Positions 34,911-44,028 of a stretch of DNA of 64,000 nucleotides are shown in pieces (the stretch's first letter is position 1; each line of letters starts with the position of its first letter). The notes under the pieces are model-generated. The model saw only the letters and a list, made by a program, of their open reading frames with translations, did not search any database and was not told where the DNA came from. A program made the position numbers and the translations under genes. This DNA comes from Prevotella ihumii. Its GTDB lineage: Bacteria; Bacteroidota; Bacteroidia; Bacteroidales; Bacteroidaceae. The stretch covers positions 587,976 to 651,975 of the forward strand of contig NZ_LT706987.1 of assembly GCF_900155655.1 (NCBI RefSeq). The letters are read 5' to 3'.

Positions 34911-36075
34911 CTGTGTACTCAAAGTCGTCGAGCTCCTCAATATCTTCTATTTCGTCCTCGTCAATCCATTCAACGTCTTCCACATCAGCACCCTCATCGT
35001 GCATTTCAGCCTCAAATCGGCTCATATCCTTATCACGATGCACAAGGGTGTCTTCGGCTGTGATAATCTGCAACTTATTGCTTTCAGAGTTGAGTTCTCG
35101 CCAAAGAATATCTTTCAGTTCGTTCAATCCCATTCCTGCAACTGCCGAAATAAATACCACAGGGAGGTCGTCAGGGAGGGTTTCTTTGAGCATTTCTATA
35201 AGTTCATCGTCTAAGAGGTCGCTCTTGGTTACTGCCAATACACGATGCTTGTCCAACATCTCGGGGTTAAACTGGCGCAACTCGTTCAACAGCACTTCAT
35301 ACTCTTTCTTTATATCATCCGTATCGCCAGGCACCATAAACAACAACAGCGAGTTACGCTCTATATGGCGGAGGAAACGAAGACCCAATCCTTTGCCTTC
35401 GCTTGCACCTTCTATGATACCTGGAATGTCTGCCATCACAAAACTTTGATGGTCGTGATAGCTCACAATACCCAACGAAGGCTCCATTGTGGTGAAAGGA
35501 TAGTTGGCAATCTTTGGTTTTGCACTCGATAAAGCTGAAAGTAATGTAGACTTACCTGCATTAGGAAAGCCTACCAAACCGACATCAGCCAAAAGTTTTA
35601 ACTCAAGGATAACGGTTTGTTCCTGCATTGGTTCACCTGGTTGGGCATAACGTGGAGCTTGATTGGTTGCAGTGCGGAACTGGAAATTACCCAATCCTCC
35701 ACGGCCACCCTTTAGCAGTACCACTTCTTGACCATCGTAAGCCACATCGCAAATGTACTTACCTGTTTCGGCATCATAGACCACTGTACCACAAGGAACA
35801 TCAATATAAATGTCCTTGCCGTCCTTGCCGTGGCACTTGTCACGTCCACCATTGCCTCCGTGTTCAGCATAGATGTGGCGTTGGAAACGAAGGTGGAGAA
35901 GTGTCCAATAGTTGTGGTTGCCTCTTAAAATGATACTTCCACCTTTTCCACCATCACCTCCGTCAGGTCCTCCGTTAGGATTATACTTCACGTGGCGTAG
36001 GTGCATTGAACCTCGTCCGCCCTTTCCAGAGCGACAATATATCTTTACATAGTCTACAAAATTTGATTCTGCCAT
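34903..36075 (-). CDS. obg: Obg/CgtA family GTPase
   Basis: 390 residues. The glycine-rich Obg fold fills about 1-160 ([39 protein letters not shown]). The G domain follows: G1 [10 protein letters not shown]3 [10 protein letters not shown]4 as TKSD instead of NKxD, and FISAVAGMG. The acidic tail ([23 protein letters not shown]) is normal for the family. Obg acts in 50S ribosome assembly and stress response. The pair obg-pgeF is followed downstream in the genome order by adk-hpt, a compact housekeeping block. Confidence 0.95.
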   Translation of the reverse strand: MAESNFVDYVKIYCRSGKGGRGSMHLRHVKYNPNGGPDGGDGGKGGSIILRGNHNYWTLLHLRFQRHIYAEHGGNGGRDKCHGKDGKDIYIDVPCGTVVYDAETGKYICDVAYDGQEVVLLKGGRGGLGNFQFRTATNQAPRYAQPGEPMQEQTVILELKLLADVGLVGFPNAGKSTLLSALSSAKPKIANYPFTTMEPSLGIVSYHDHQSFVMADIPGIIEGASEGKGLGLRFLRHIERNSLLLFMVPGDTDDIKKEYEVLLNELRQFNPEMLDKHRVLAVTKSDLLDDELIEMLKETLPDDLPVVFISAVAGMGLNELKDILWRELNSESNKLQIITAEDTLVHRDKDMSRFEAEMHDEGADVEDVEWIDEDEIEDIEELDDFEYTDD

Positions 36076-36360
36076 AAGGGATAGGGGGATATAAATGATA
36101 GGGAGTTTAGGAGTTAGAGAGAGTTAAGCTAATACTGCAATTTGCCAACGCTAAATATCTTTGCGACTTGTATTTGTTCTTTCAACACTTTTTGTTCAGT
36201 TTTCAAACCCTTTTCAGTAGGTCTGTAAAACTTTTTAGCTTCGTCGGACAAGTCGGACGATTCGGACAAGTCTGACTTAACAATCGTTCTTACAAAAATA
36301 ATCTATTGGCTTAACTCTACCAACTCCTGAACTCCCTTTACTCTTTAAATATATTTTAAA
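36076..36360. other. Intergenic region with GTCNGAC repeats
   Basis: 285 bp between obg and adk, both minus strand. It contains a run of the heptamer family at about 36242-36277 (GTCGGAC, GTCGGAC, TTCGGAC, GTCTGAC). No gene seen. Confidence 0.6.
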
Positions 36361-36933
36361 TTATAATGCGTCGATCACTTCCACAATGCGACCGAAAATC
36401 TCGTCAACTGTGCCAAGACCTTCTACGTGGTGATGAATGCCTTCGCCTTCATACCAGTCGATAAGTGGAGAAGTTTGAGTGTTATATACATTCAAACGTT
36501 TCTTAATGGTTTCTTCGTTATCGTCCGAACGTCCGCTTTGCTGACCACGAAGAATAAGACGCTTCATTAGTTCTTCTTCTGGCACAAAGAGCTCAATCAT
36601 AGCTGCTACCTTGTGTCCACGCTCAGAAAGCATTTGCTTCAAAGCCTCAGCTTGTGGAATGGTACGTGGGAAACCATCAAAGATCACGCCTTTGTGTTCC
36701 TTGCCAAAACTGTCGTAAACGCTTGCCAAGATGTCAATCATCAAAGCATCAGGAATGAGCTGACCATTGTCTATGTAGCTCTTAGCGGTCTTACCGAGTT
36801 CAGTACCATTCTTTATTTCTGCACGAAGTACATCACCTGTTGAGATATGACCAAAGCCATACTTCTCAATCATTTTGTCGCTCTGTGTGCCTTTACCAGC
36901 ACCAGGAGCACCGAAGATTACAATATTTTTCAT
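36361..36933 (-). CDS. adk: Adenylate kinase (short LID form)
   Basis: 190 residues. P-loop GAPGAGKGTQSDKM at the N-terminus, the AMP-site segment ISTGDVLRAEIKNGTELGKT, the core FDGFPRTIPQAEAL, and a short LID around RLILRGQQSGRSDDNEETIK, as in adenylate kinases of about 190 residues. It interconverts ATP + AMP and 2 ADP. The start overlaps the hpt stop by one base, giving an hpt-adk purine operon. Confidence 0.96.
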   Translation of the reverse strand: MKNIVIFGAPGAGKGTQSDKMIEKYGFGHISTGDVLRAEIKNGTELGKTAKSYIDNGQLIPDALMIDILASVYDSFGKEHKGVIFDGFPRTIPQAEALKQMLSERGHKVAAMIELFVPEEELMKRLILRGQQSGRSDDNEETIKKRLNVYNTQTSPLIDWYEGEGIHHHVEGLGTVDEIFGRIVEVIDAL

Positions 36934-37472
36934 TATTCTTGTACTAAAGTATAAATATCTCGTAAGTTACGTCCTTGCTGGTCGTAATCTAAGCCATAGC
37001 CTACAATAAAGTCGTTGGGGATTTCCATTGCTGCATACTCAATATCCAATGGAACTTGAAGCTTCCCTGGTTTGAGCAAGAGCGTAGAAATATGAAGTCC
37101 TGCAGGGTTCTTTTTGCGTAGCATTTCAAGCATACGCTTCATCGTATTGCCTGTGTCTACAATATCCTCAACGATAACAACCTCGCGTCCTTCAATGTCT
37201 TCATTCAACCCTAACAACTCTGCAACCTTACCCGAAGACTCTGTTCCATCGTATGAAGCTACTCTTACGAACGATATTTCGCAAGGAATGGTTACAAACT
37301 TCATCAAATCGGAAGCATACATAAACGACCCATTGAGCACCGCAAGGAAGAGCGGGTTCTTACCCTCCATATCCTTATTTAGCTTTGCTGCAACTCGTTC
37401 CACCTTCTCTAAGATTTCAGCCTCTGTGATTGATGTCTCGAATGTTTTATCTTTGATTTTTATGCGACTCAT
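36933..37472 (-). CDS. hpt: Hypoxanthine phosphoribosyltransferase
   Basis: 179 residues of the type I phosphoribosyltransferase fold. The PRPP-binding loop is VVIVEDIVDTGNTMKRMLEM (about 98-117), the flexible region contains EISFVRVASYDGTESSGK, and the C-terminus has DFIVGYGLDYDQQGRNLRDI, matching Hpt. It salvages hypoxanthine and guanine to IMP and GMP. First gene of the hpt-adk operon. Confidence 0.95.
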   Translation of the reverse strand: MSRIKIKDKTFETSITEAEILEKVERVAAKLNKDMEGKNPLFLAVLNGSFMYASDLMKFVTIPCEISFVRVASYDGTESSGKVAELLGLNEDIEGREVVIVEDIVDTGNTMKRMLEMLRKKNPAGLHISTLLLKPGKLQVPLDIEYAAMEIPNDFIVGYGLDYDQQGRNLRDIYTLVQE

Positions 37473-37548
37473 TGTTTATAAATCTATTATTTTGCGCAAA
37501 TTTACGAAAATTATAGCAAACATTCCTATATGATTAGCATTTATTTTG

Positions 37549-37556
37549 TAATTTTG
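37549..37556 (+). promoter_or_regulatory. -7 promoter element of nnrDE
   Basis: TAATTTTG, 8 bp before the ATG at 37565, implies a very short leader. Confidence 0.45.
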
Positions 37557-37564
37557 GGGCTGTT

Positions 37565-39082
37565 ATGAAGATATTTACAAGTGCTCAACTACATGAGCTT
37601 GACCAATATACGATTGAACACGAGCCTATTAAGTCGATTGACTTGATGGAAAGAGCGGCAAAAGCCATTACTCACGCCATAATGGAGGAATGGACAAATG
37701 CCACACCCATTGTGGTATTTGCTGGCTCAGGCAATAATGGTGGCGATGCCTTGGCAGTGGCACGATTGCTCATTGCAGAGAATTACAACGTTAAGGTGGT
37801 GTTATTCAACATTTCGAATAAACTATCAGACGATTGCGCTACCAACAAGAAACGCTTACTTGAAAACAAACATTTTAAAGACTTCACCGAAGTAACCGTT
37901 TCGTTCGATCCTCCTGAACTCACAGCTGATACTTTGGTAATAGACGGATTGTTTGGCACGGGACTAAACAAGTCGCTTGCGGGCGGATTTGCCTCACTCG
38001 TGAAGTACATCAATCAAAGTCCATCACAGGTGGTGAGTATTGATGTGCCATCAGGGTTGCTTGCTGAAGACAACACAAGTAATGTGCGTGCTAACATTAT
38101 TCAAGCCAATCTTACACTCACCCTACATCAAAAGAAGCTCTCGTTTCTATTAGAAGAGGCTCAACAATTTATTGGTAGACTAAAGGTGTTGGACATTCGC
38201 CTACACGAAGACTACATTGCCAAAAGCAAAGCACAATACAACATCTTAGAGGAGAGCGAAGTACGCAATATGATGCTCACACGTAGCGACTTTGCACACA
38301 AAGGAATGATGGGCAACGCACTCATCATAGCAGGTAGCTATGGTATGGCAGGGGCTGCCGTACTTGCATCAAAGGCTTGTTTGCGCGCAGGAGTAGGAAA
38401 GGTAACTGTGCACACACCAAAGAGAAACTATGATGTGATGCAAATATCTGTTCCCGAAGCGGTGATGCAAATAGACCACGAAGAAACTTATTTCTCTGAA
38501 GCCGTAGACACAGAAGATTTTGATGCTTTAGGCATAGGACCTGGGTTAGGACAATTGGAGAACACAGCCATTGCAATGATTTCTCAAATACGCCGTGCCC
38601 AATGCCCTGTTGTAGCTGATGCTGACGCCATCAATATGTTGGCTTCGCATAGAGCGTGGATGCAGCAATTGCCTAAGAATATCATAATGACGCCTCACGC
38701 TGCAGAGTTCGATCGTTTGGTCAACATTCCCTCAACAAGCGACTACGAACGATTGGAACACGCACGCCAAATGGCGCAAAATCTACACGCTTACATTATC
38801 ATAAAGGGACATTACAGTGCATTGTGTACGCCTACGGGCAACGTTATCTTCAATTCTACGGGCAATAGCGGTATGGCTACTGCAGGCAGTGGTGATGTGC
38901 TTACAGGTATCATAACAGGCTTGTTGGCTCGTGGTTACGAACACGAAGCGGCGTGTTGTGTAGGAATGTATCTTCACGGATTGGCAGGCAACATCGCTGC
39001 AAAGACTTTAGGCAAAGAAAGTCTCATTGCAAGCGACCTTATCAATCACCTTCCTGAAGCCTTCCAACGACTAAAGGATTAA
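37565..39082 (+). CDS. nnr: Bifunctional NAD(P)HX epimerase / ADP-dependent dehydratase
   Basis: 505 residues in two parts. The N-terminal epimerase (about 1-215) shows VFAGSGNNGGDALAVARLL and DGLFGTGLNKSLAGG. The C-terminal kinase-like dehydratase (about 225-500) shows IAGSYGMAGAAVLASKACLR, GIGPGLGQ and the catalytic region TAGSGDVLTGIITGLLARGY. Together they repair hydrated NADH and NADPH, damaged forms made by side reactions. The fused arrangement is usual in bacteria. It is read away from hpt. Confidence 0.95.
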   Translation: MKIFTSAQLHELDQYTIEHEPIKSIDLMERAAKAITHAIMEEWTNATPIVVFAGSGNNGGDALAVARLLIAENYNVKVVLFNISNKLSDDCATNKKRLLENKHFKDFTEVTVSFDPPELTADTLVIDGLFGTGLNKSLAGGFASLVKYINQSPSQVVSIDVPSGLLAEDNTSNVRANIIQANLTLTLHQKKLSFLLEEAQQFIGRLKVLDIRLHEDYIAKSKAQYNILEESEVRNMMLTRSDFAHKGMMGNALIIAGSYGMAGAAVLASKACLRAGVGKVTVHTPKRNYDVMQISVPEAVMQIDHEETYFSEAVDTEDFDALGIGPGLGQLENTAIAMISQIRRAQCPVVADADAINMLASHRAWMQQLPKNIIMTPHAAEFDRLVNIPSTSDYERLEHARQMAQNLHAYIIIKGHYSALCTPTGNVIFNSTGNSGMATAGSGDVLTGIITGLLARGYEHEAACCVGMYLHGLAGNIAAKTLGKESLIASDLINHLPEAFQRLKD

Positions 39083-39213
39083 GTCTAAAAAGTTTTTATA
39101 AGGGCTAAGTTCTAAAAGTGGGTTACGGAAGAACAGAACAATGCCGCATTAAGCTGCATCTTAAAAAATCATCTTTATAACCTATTGATTACAAGATGAT
39201 TACAAATGCGTTC

Positions 39214-39299
39214 TAAAACATATATGTTTCACCACCCAATACATATATGTTTTACCCTATCAAAGTTGAACTTTGGGAACGCCAAACATATATGTTTTG
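39214..39299. repeat. Palindromic intergenic repeat (AAACATATATGTTT / CAAAGTTGAACTTTG family)
   Basis: Three ATATATGTTT-type palindromes and one CAAAGTTGAACTTTG within 86 bp. The block is nearly the same as 53286-53371, including the flank AATGCGTTCTAAAACATAT. Confidence 0.8.
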
Positions 39300-39403
39300 G
39301 AAACGAAAGATTGATGTCTTATTATACATCGATCAATTATGGAAGAATAGAACAATATTTCTAAGCATACATCACTTGATTATTCTTAAACAAAAAACAA
39401 ACG

Positions 39404-39446
39404 TGGCTTCTATCAAATTAGTTTTTACTAAAGCTGATAGAAGCCA
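39404..39446. terminator. Bidirectional terminator
   Basis: TGGCTTCTATCA pairs with TGATAGAAGCCA between the converging nnr gene and the small basic protein gene. Confidence 0.75.
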
Positions 39447-39454
39447 CATTTTAT

Positions 39455-39643
39455 TTATTTACGTCTATTCGCTCTTTTTTGGCGATACATTGCTTTCTGC
39501 TTTGCGCTACCCGAACCGTGCGCACCAGTGATATATTTTTTCTTCTTGGCTTTGGTCTTCACCTTGCCATCGTCCACTTTGGGTTTCGATGCACCTCGGA
39601 ATACCATTCCGCCTTCAATGATTTCGTCTATTTCGTTGCTCAT
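39455..39643 (-). CDS. Small very basic hypothetical protein
   Basis: 62 residues: a short acidic start (MSNEIDEIIEGGMVFRGASK) followed by a Lys-rich segment (GKVKTKAKKKKYITGAHGSG) and a basic tail (KAMYRQKRANRRK). I do not recognise a family. The charge suggests RNA or ribosome binding. It has its own terminator 9 bp downstream, which supports a real gene, and lies upstream of nothing else on that strand until the GTCNGAC repeats at 39671-39748. Confidence 0.55.
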   Translation of the reverse strand: MSNEIDEIIEGGMVFRGASKPKVDDGKVKTKAKKKKYITGAHGSGSAKQKAMYRQKRANRRK

Positions 39644-39670
39644 TATTTTTCGTTAAGAATATGAATAAAT

Positions 39671-39748
39671 GTGTCGGACAAATAGGCTTTATCAGACTTG
39701 TCCGACCCGTCAGACCCGTCAGACCTGTCAGACAAGTCCGACAAGTCC
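39671..39748. repeat. GTCNGAC heptamer repeat run
   Basis: At least seven GTCCGAC, GTCAGAC or GTCGGAC units, mostly spaced 9 bp apart, between the small basic protein gene and the AICAR transformylase gene. Related runs occur at about 36242, 43970 and 50393. Confidence 0.75.
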
Positions 39749-39759
39749 AATAAAAGAGA

Positions 39760-40941
39760 TTAATGGTGGAACAAGCGTACGCCTGTAAATGCCATTGCAA
39801 TACCATACTTATCGCAGGTTTCGATAACATGGTCGTCACGAATACTTCCTCCAGCTTGAGCAATATATTCTACACCGCTCTTATGCGCACGCTCAATGTT
39901 GTCGCCAAATGGGAAGAAAGCATCAGAACCAAGGGCAACCTTTGTATTCTGTGCTACCCAAGCCTTACGCTCTTCGAGGGTCAAAGGTTCAGGCTTCTCG
40001 GTAAAGAACAATTGCCACGTACCTTCTTGGAGCAAGTCCTCGTATTCGTCAGAGATATAAATATTAATGGAATTGTCACGGTCGGCACGGCGAACACCTT
40101 TCTTAAAAGGTAGGTTCATCACCTTTGGACACTGACGCAACCACCATTCGTCAGCCTTGCTACCTGCCAAACGAGTGCAGTGAATACGACTTTGCTGTCC
40201 TGCACCTATACCAATAGCTTGTCCGTCCTTCACATAACAAACCGAATTGCTCTGTGTGTATTTCAATGTAATGAGTGCTATCATCAAATCACGCTTGGCC
40301 TCTTCAGTGAAAGACTTGTTCTTTGTAGGTATATTCTCAAGAAGCTGAGGATCGTCAAGTTTGATTTCGTTGCGACCTTGCTCAAATGTTATGCCAAATA
40401 CCTGTTTGCGTTCTATGGCTTCTGGGGTGTAGTTAGGGTCTATTTTGATAACGTTATAATTGCCCTTACGCTTCTTTCTGAATATCTCAAGTGCCTCTGG
40501 AGTATAGTCGGGAGCTATCACACCGTCGCTTACCTCACGATTGATAAGGCGTGCAGTAGCCTCATCGCAAGTATCACTCAATGCGCAGAAATCGCCATAC
40601 GAGCACATACGGTCGGCACCTCTTGCACGTGCGTATGCCGAAGCTAAAGGAGTAAGCTCGAAATCTACATCGTCTACAAAGTAAATCTTCTTCAATGTGT
40701 CGCTCAAAGGCAATCCCACAGCTGCACCAGCAGGACTAACGTGCTTGAACGAAGCAGCAGCAGGAAGTCCAGTAGCTGCCTTTAGTTCCTTGACAAGTTG
40801 CCAACTGTTAAGCGCATCTAAAAAGTTGATGTACCCAGGACGACCATTGAGTACCTCAATAGGCAATTCGCCCTCCTTCATAAATATTCTTGAAGGCTTC
40901 TGGTTGGGATTACAACCATATTTAAGTTCTAATTCTTTCAT
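39760..40941 (-). CDS. Stand-alone AICAR transformylase
   Basis: 393 residues matching only the AICAR formyltransferase part of PurH; no IMP cyclohydrolase domain is attached. Seen: KYGCNPNQKPSRIFM at the N-terminus, SFKHVSPAGAAVGLPL (the KHxxPxG region), and VALGSDAFFPFGDNIERAHK plus GGSIRDDHVIETCDKYGIAM near the C-terminus. The enzyme transfers a formyl group to AICAR in purine synthesis. A separate cyclohydrolase would be needed elsewhere in the genome. Stand-alone forms are known in some Bacteroidota. Confidence 0.9.
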   Translation of the reverse strand: MKELELKYGCNPNQKPSRIFMKEGELPIEVLNGRPGYINFLDALNSWQLVKELKAATGLPAAASFKHVSPAGAAVGLPLSDTLKKIYFVDDVDFELTPLASAYARARGADRMCSYGDFCALSDTCDEATARLINREVSDGVIAPDYTPEALEIFRKKRKGNYNVIKIDPNYTPEAIERKQVFGITFEQGRNEIKLDDPQLLENIPTKNKSFTEEAKRDLMIALITLKYTQSNSVCYVKDGQAIGIGAGQQSRIHCTRLAGSKADEWWLRQCPKVMNLPFKKGVRRADRDNSINIYISDEYEDLLQEGTWQLFFTEKPEPLTLEERKAWVAQNTKVALGSDAFFPFGDNIERAHKSGVEYIAQAGGSIRDDHVIETCDKYGIAMAFTGVRLFHH

Positions 40942-41252
40942 ATCTTATTTTGGTGTAATAGAGTTTCTACGATTGCGGAAAGATGTGCAGCAATGGCAAT
41001 TTTAATTTGTGAACAAATTATAGAATATGAAGTGAAACTCAATACCTGCAATGAGCTTGTGAATAAATCGAACTTCCACATTCTGCCTATGCCATTTTTC
41101 GGTGCAAAGTTAATTAAAAGATAGGAGAATATCATTGCTTTGAAAGCATTTTTATGAGCAGATAAATATTTAATCGAAAAATAACCTTAATTTTGTTTCA
41201 TTTTCCAATCTTTTCGTAATTTTGCAGACGAAAGTTGTTGATTTATAAAGAA

Positions 41253-41564
41253 ATGGGAAAACCTTTAAAAAGATTTATTACAGAGTTTGAGCATAAGATA
41301 CCTCAATATGCTCATCTCTCTGCCGATTACGAAAAAATATCGGCTAAACTAAAGCAACATCACATCCACTTGGAAGCAAAGTCGCTACGCAAACTTTGGA
41401 CTTACGTGCATACAGCCGAGAAGCCTTCAAAGAAAACTTTAGACCGCTTAGCTCTCTTCGCTGGTTTCCAAAATTGGAAGGATTTGCAAACTGCAATTCA
41501 CGGTGATAGTGATGGACAGATAAACTTTGAGGACACAGAAACTGAGGAAGAACATCAGAAATGA
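41253..41564 (+). CDS. Small probable regulatory protein
   Basis: 103 residues beginning MGKPLKRFITEFEHKIPQYA. The second half (SLRKLWTYVHTAEKPSKKTL, then DRLALFAGFQNWKDL) resembles a small helical domain seen at the N-terminus of several Bacteroidota transcription regulators, where it ends in a GFxxWxDF motif. A TAATTTTG -7 element lies at about 41217-41224 and the gene has its own terminator. DNA binding is inferred, not shown by a clear helix-turn-helix. Confidence 0.6.
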   Translation: MGKPLKRFITEFEHKIPQYAHLSADYEKISAKLKQHHIHLEAKSLRKLWTYVHTAEKPSKKTLDRLALFAGFQNWKDLQTAIHGDSDGQINFEDTETEEEHQK

Positions 41565-41580
41565 TGCTTCCTAAAAACAA

Positions 41581-41611
41581 AAAAGGTTCGGAGCAATGCT
41601 CTGAACCTTTT
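41581..41611. terminator. Bidirectional terminator beside rplS
   Basis: AAAAGGTTCGGAGC pairs with GCTCTGAACCTTTT (one mismatch) with T and A runs on either side, between two converging genes. Confidence 0.8.
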
Positions 41612-41638
41612 ATTTTTTTTGGATTCTCGAAGGGAGAA

Positions 41639-42007
41639 TTACTTTGCTGCCTTAGCAACTGGAGTTCTTCTTTCCTTAATACGAGCAGCCTTACCTGTAA
41701 GATTGCGCAAGTAGTAAAGCTTAGCACGACGTACTTTACCACGCTTGTTCACCTCGATAGACTCGATGTTTGGTGACTCAAGTGGGAAGATACGCTCAAC
41801 ACCGATGGTGCCTGACATCTTACGAACTGTGAAACGCTTCTTTTCACCTTCACCGTTGATTTTGATTACAACACCACGGTAGAGCTGAACACGCTGCTTG
41901 TTACCTTCGACGATTTTGTAAGCGACAGTTACAGTATCACCAGCTCTGAACTCTGGGTGCTTCTTGTCGGTTGCAAATGCTTCTTCAGCAATTTTAATTA
42001 AATCCAT
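41639..42007 (-). CDS. rplS: 50S ribosomal protein L19
   Basis: 122 residues starting [20 protein letters not shown]. Conserved L19 segments are visible: [60 protein letters not shown] and [20 protein letters not shown]. It sits at the 30S-50S interface. The start at 42007 is the family start; 12 further codons upstream to 42043 do not belong. Confidence 0.97.
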   Translation of the reverse strand: MDLIKIAEEAFATDKKHPEFRAGDTVTVAYKIVEGNKQRVQLYRGVVIKINGEGEKKRFTVRKMSGTIGVERIFPLESPNIESIEVNKRGKVRRAKLYYLRNLTGKAARIKERRTPVAKAAK

Positions 42008-42295
42008 TTCTTTTTGATAATTAAATATTGTTTGTCGTTCCAATACAACGTAGCACGCGACTCTTCCACGACCAGCGGTTATACCGAAAAGCGGTGCAAA
42101 GTTACTATAAATTATTGGTTAAACGACAGAAAAATCATTTTTCGCACCGCTGCTTTAACTAATTTTCAGATTTCAAACCAACAAATGAATTGCATTAAGC
42201 CCACTGACTGATAAGTTTTTGCTACCTTTGCAACAAAATGAAACATCATTCAGAACTTTGAGCAAAGGTTATTGCAACAAATAAAATAAAGATAT

Positions 42296-43096
42296 ATGAG
42301 TACAAATAAAGTATTAATAGGTGGCTTAGGGATAACGCTTCTATGCACATCGTGCGCATCTCACTACCAATTAGCCAATGTGGAAAGAAGCAGAATACTA
42401 ATAGACAACCACTACGACAACAATGCAGATGCGCATGCAACAGCGTTTCTGGCTCCTTACAAGCACAAGGTAGACAGCATAATGAGTCCCATCGTGGCAC
42501 ATTCCGACCATTATATGAAGGCTCACCGACCCGAAAGCGACCTCTCAAACCTCGTTGCCGACATCTTGGTATGGGGTGGAAAGGCGTACAACGAGCGTGT
42601 CGACTTCGCTGTTTACAATATGGGTGGTATCCGTGCAGCCCTTCCTGAAGGAAACATAACTGTAGGCGATGTAAACGATATAGCACCTTTTGAGAACAAA
42701 ATATGCTTCCTTACGCTCACAGGCGATAAGGTTATGGAGCTTTTCAGACAGATGGCTCATACAGGAGGCGAAGGTGTTAGCCACGGTGTGCGTTTAGTTT
42801 TCAATGCTGACGGCACGCTCGCATCGGCTCGTTTGCACGATAAAGAGATAGTTCTAACTGCAAAATATCGCATCGCAACCATAGACTATTTGGCACAAGG
42901 CAACGATAAATTAGATGCTTTTAAAGCCAAGACAGACTTCGTTTCACCCCAAGAAACAGCTAACAACTCACGATATATTATTCTTAACTATTTTAAAGAA
43001 AAGACTGCTAAAGGGCAGATTATCAACAGCAAAGTGGAAGGTCGCATAACATACGTGGGCAATAAAACCAACCCAAACATTAGCGACGACGAATAA
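42296..43096 (+). CDS. 5'-nucleotidase C-terminal domain lipoprotein
   Basis: 266 residues: a lipobox at the end of the signal peptide (GGLGITLLCTSC), then only the substrate-binding C-terminal domain of UshA-type 5'-nucleotidases, with SDLSNLVADILVWGGKAYNE, VDFAVYNMGGIRAALPEGNI and VGDVNDIAPFENKICFLTLT. The metal-binding catalytic domain is encoded by the next gene, 26 bp downstream. The product is probably anchored on the periplasmic side of a membrane and works with its neighbour. Confidence 0.92.
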   Translation: MSTNKVLIGGLGITLLCTSCASHYQLANVERSRILIDNHYDNNADAHATAFLAPYKHKVDSIMSPIVAHSDHYMKAHRPESDLSNLVADILVWGGKAYNERVDFAVYNMGGIRAALPEGNITVGDVNDIAPFENKICFLTLTGDKVMELFRQMAHTGGEGVSHGVRLVFNADGTLASARLHDKEIVLTAKYRIATIDYLAQGNDKLDAFKAKTDFVSPQETANNSRYIILNYFKEKTAKGQIINSKVEGRITYVGNKTNPNISDDE

Positions 43097-43122
43097 ACAA
43101 TAACCCATAAAGACACAAAACA

Positions 43123-43959
43123 ATGAAAAAGAATATATTATTAGTAGCGTTGTGTATGCTCACCACGGTGGCTTTTGGACAAAAGAAACAGCTCACCATA
43201 CTCCATACCAATGATACACACAGCCAAATAATGCCTTTCAACGTAACCTTAGCCGACACGATGCGTGCAGGCAGGGCAGGTTTTATCCGCAGAATAGAAA
43301 TGTTGAAGCAGGAACGTGCGAAAGACTCCGACTTATTACTCTTTGATAGTGGCGACTTCTGCCAAGGTTCGCCTTACTTCACAATGTACAAAGGCGATGT
43401 GGAAGTGGGACTAATGAACGAGATGCACTATGATGCAGGTACAATAGGTAATCACGAGTTTGATTTCGGATTGGACAATATGATAAAAATGTTCAAGAAT
43501 TTGAACTTCCCTATCGTATGTGCCAATTATGATTTTGCCGATACAGAGTTGGCAAAGGTCGTAAAACCTTATGTCATCTTAAAACGTAAAGGACTGAAAA
43601 TAGGAGTATTTGGAGTTTCGCCCGTACTCGAAGGCTTAGTGTTAACAGCCAATTATGGCCCATTAAAATACAAGGACCCTATTGCGTGTGCGCAAAAATG
43701 TGCTGACGAACTCAAAGCTAAAGGCTGCGACTTGGTTATTTGTCTATCTCACTTGGGATTAAATATAGAAGGGATTAGTGATGAAGAGCTCGTGGCAGGT
43801 ACACGCGGCATCGACTTGATATTGGGTGGACACTCGCACACCTTCCTCGAACAGCTTGTTTATGTCAATAATCTTGATGGCAAGGCAGTAGGCATAGACC
43901 AAAATGGTAAGTCTGCCATCTTTGTTGGAAAGATGGTTCTCAACTTAAAGAAGAAATAA
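43123..43959 (+). CDS. 5'-nucleotidase catalytic (metallophosphoesterase) domain protein
   Basis: 278 residues with a signal peptide (MKKNILLVALCMLTTVAFGQ). The metallophosphoesterase motifs are all present: TILHTNDTHSQI, DSGDFCQGSPYF, TIGNHEFDFGLD, ICLSHLG and ILGGHSHTF. It ends where the C-terminal domain of a normal nucleotidase would begin; that domain is the preceding gene. The two products together correspond to one UshA-like enzyme that dephosphorylates nucleotides in the periplasm. Confidence 0.93.
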   Translation: MKKNILLVALCMLTTVAFGQKKQLTILHTNDTHSQIMPFNVTLADTMRAGRAGFIRRIEMLKQERAKDSDLLLFDSGDFCQGSPYFTMYKGDVEVGLMNEMHYDAGTIGNHEFDFGLDNMIKMFKNLNFPIVCANYDFADTELAKVVKPYVILKRKGLKIGVFGVSPVLEGLVLTANYGPLKYKDPIACAQKCADELKAKGCDLVICLSHLGLNIEGISDEELVAGTRGIDLILGGHSHTFLEQLVYVNNLDGKAVGIDQNGKSAIFVGKMVLNLKKK

Positions 43960-43969
43960 TCAGAAGTTA

Positions 43970-44010
43970 GACTTGTCGGACGGGGGCAGACTCGTCCGTC
44001 AAGTCTGACA
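43970..44010. repeat. GTCNGAC heptamer repeat run
   Basis: TTGTCGGAC, GGCAGAC, CGTCCGTC and AAGTCTGAC units between the nucleotidase gene and porT; a degraded member of the family at 39671. Confidence 0.6.
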
Positions 44011-44028
44011 AATAACTCAACACTATCC

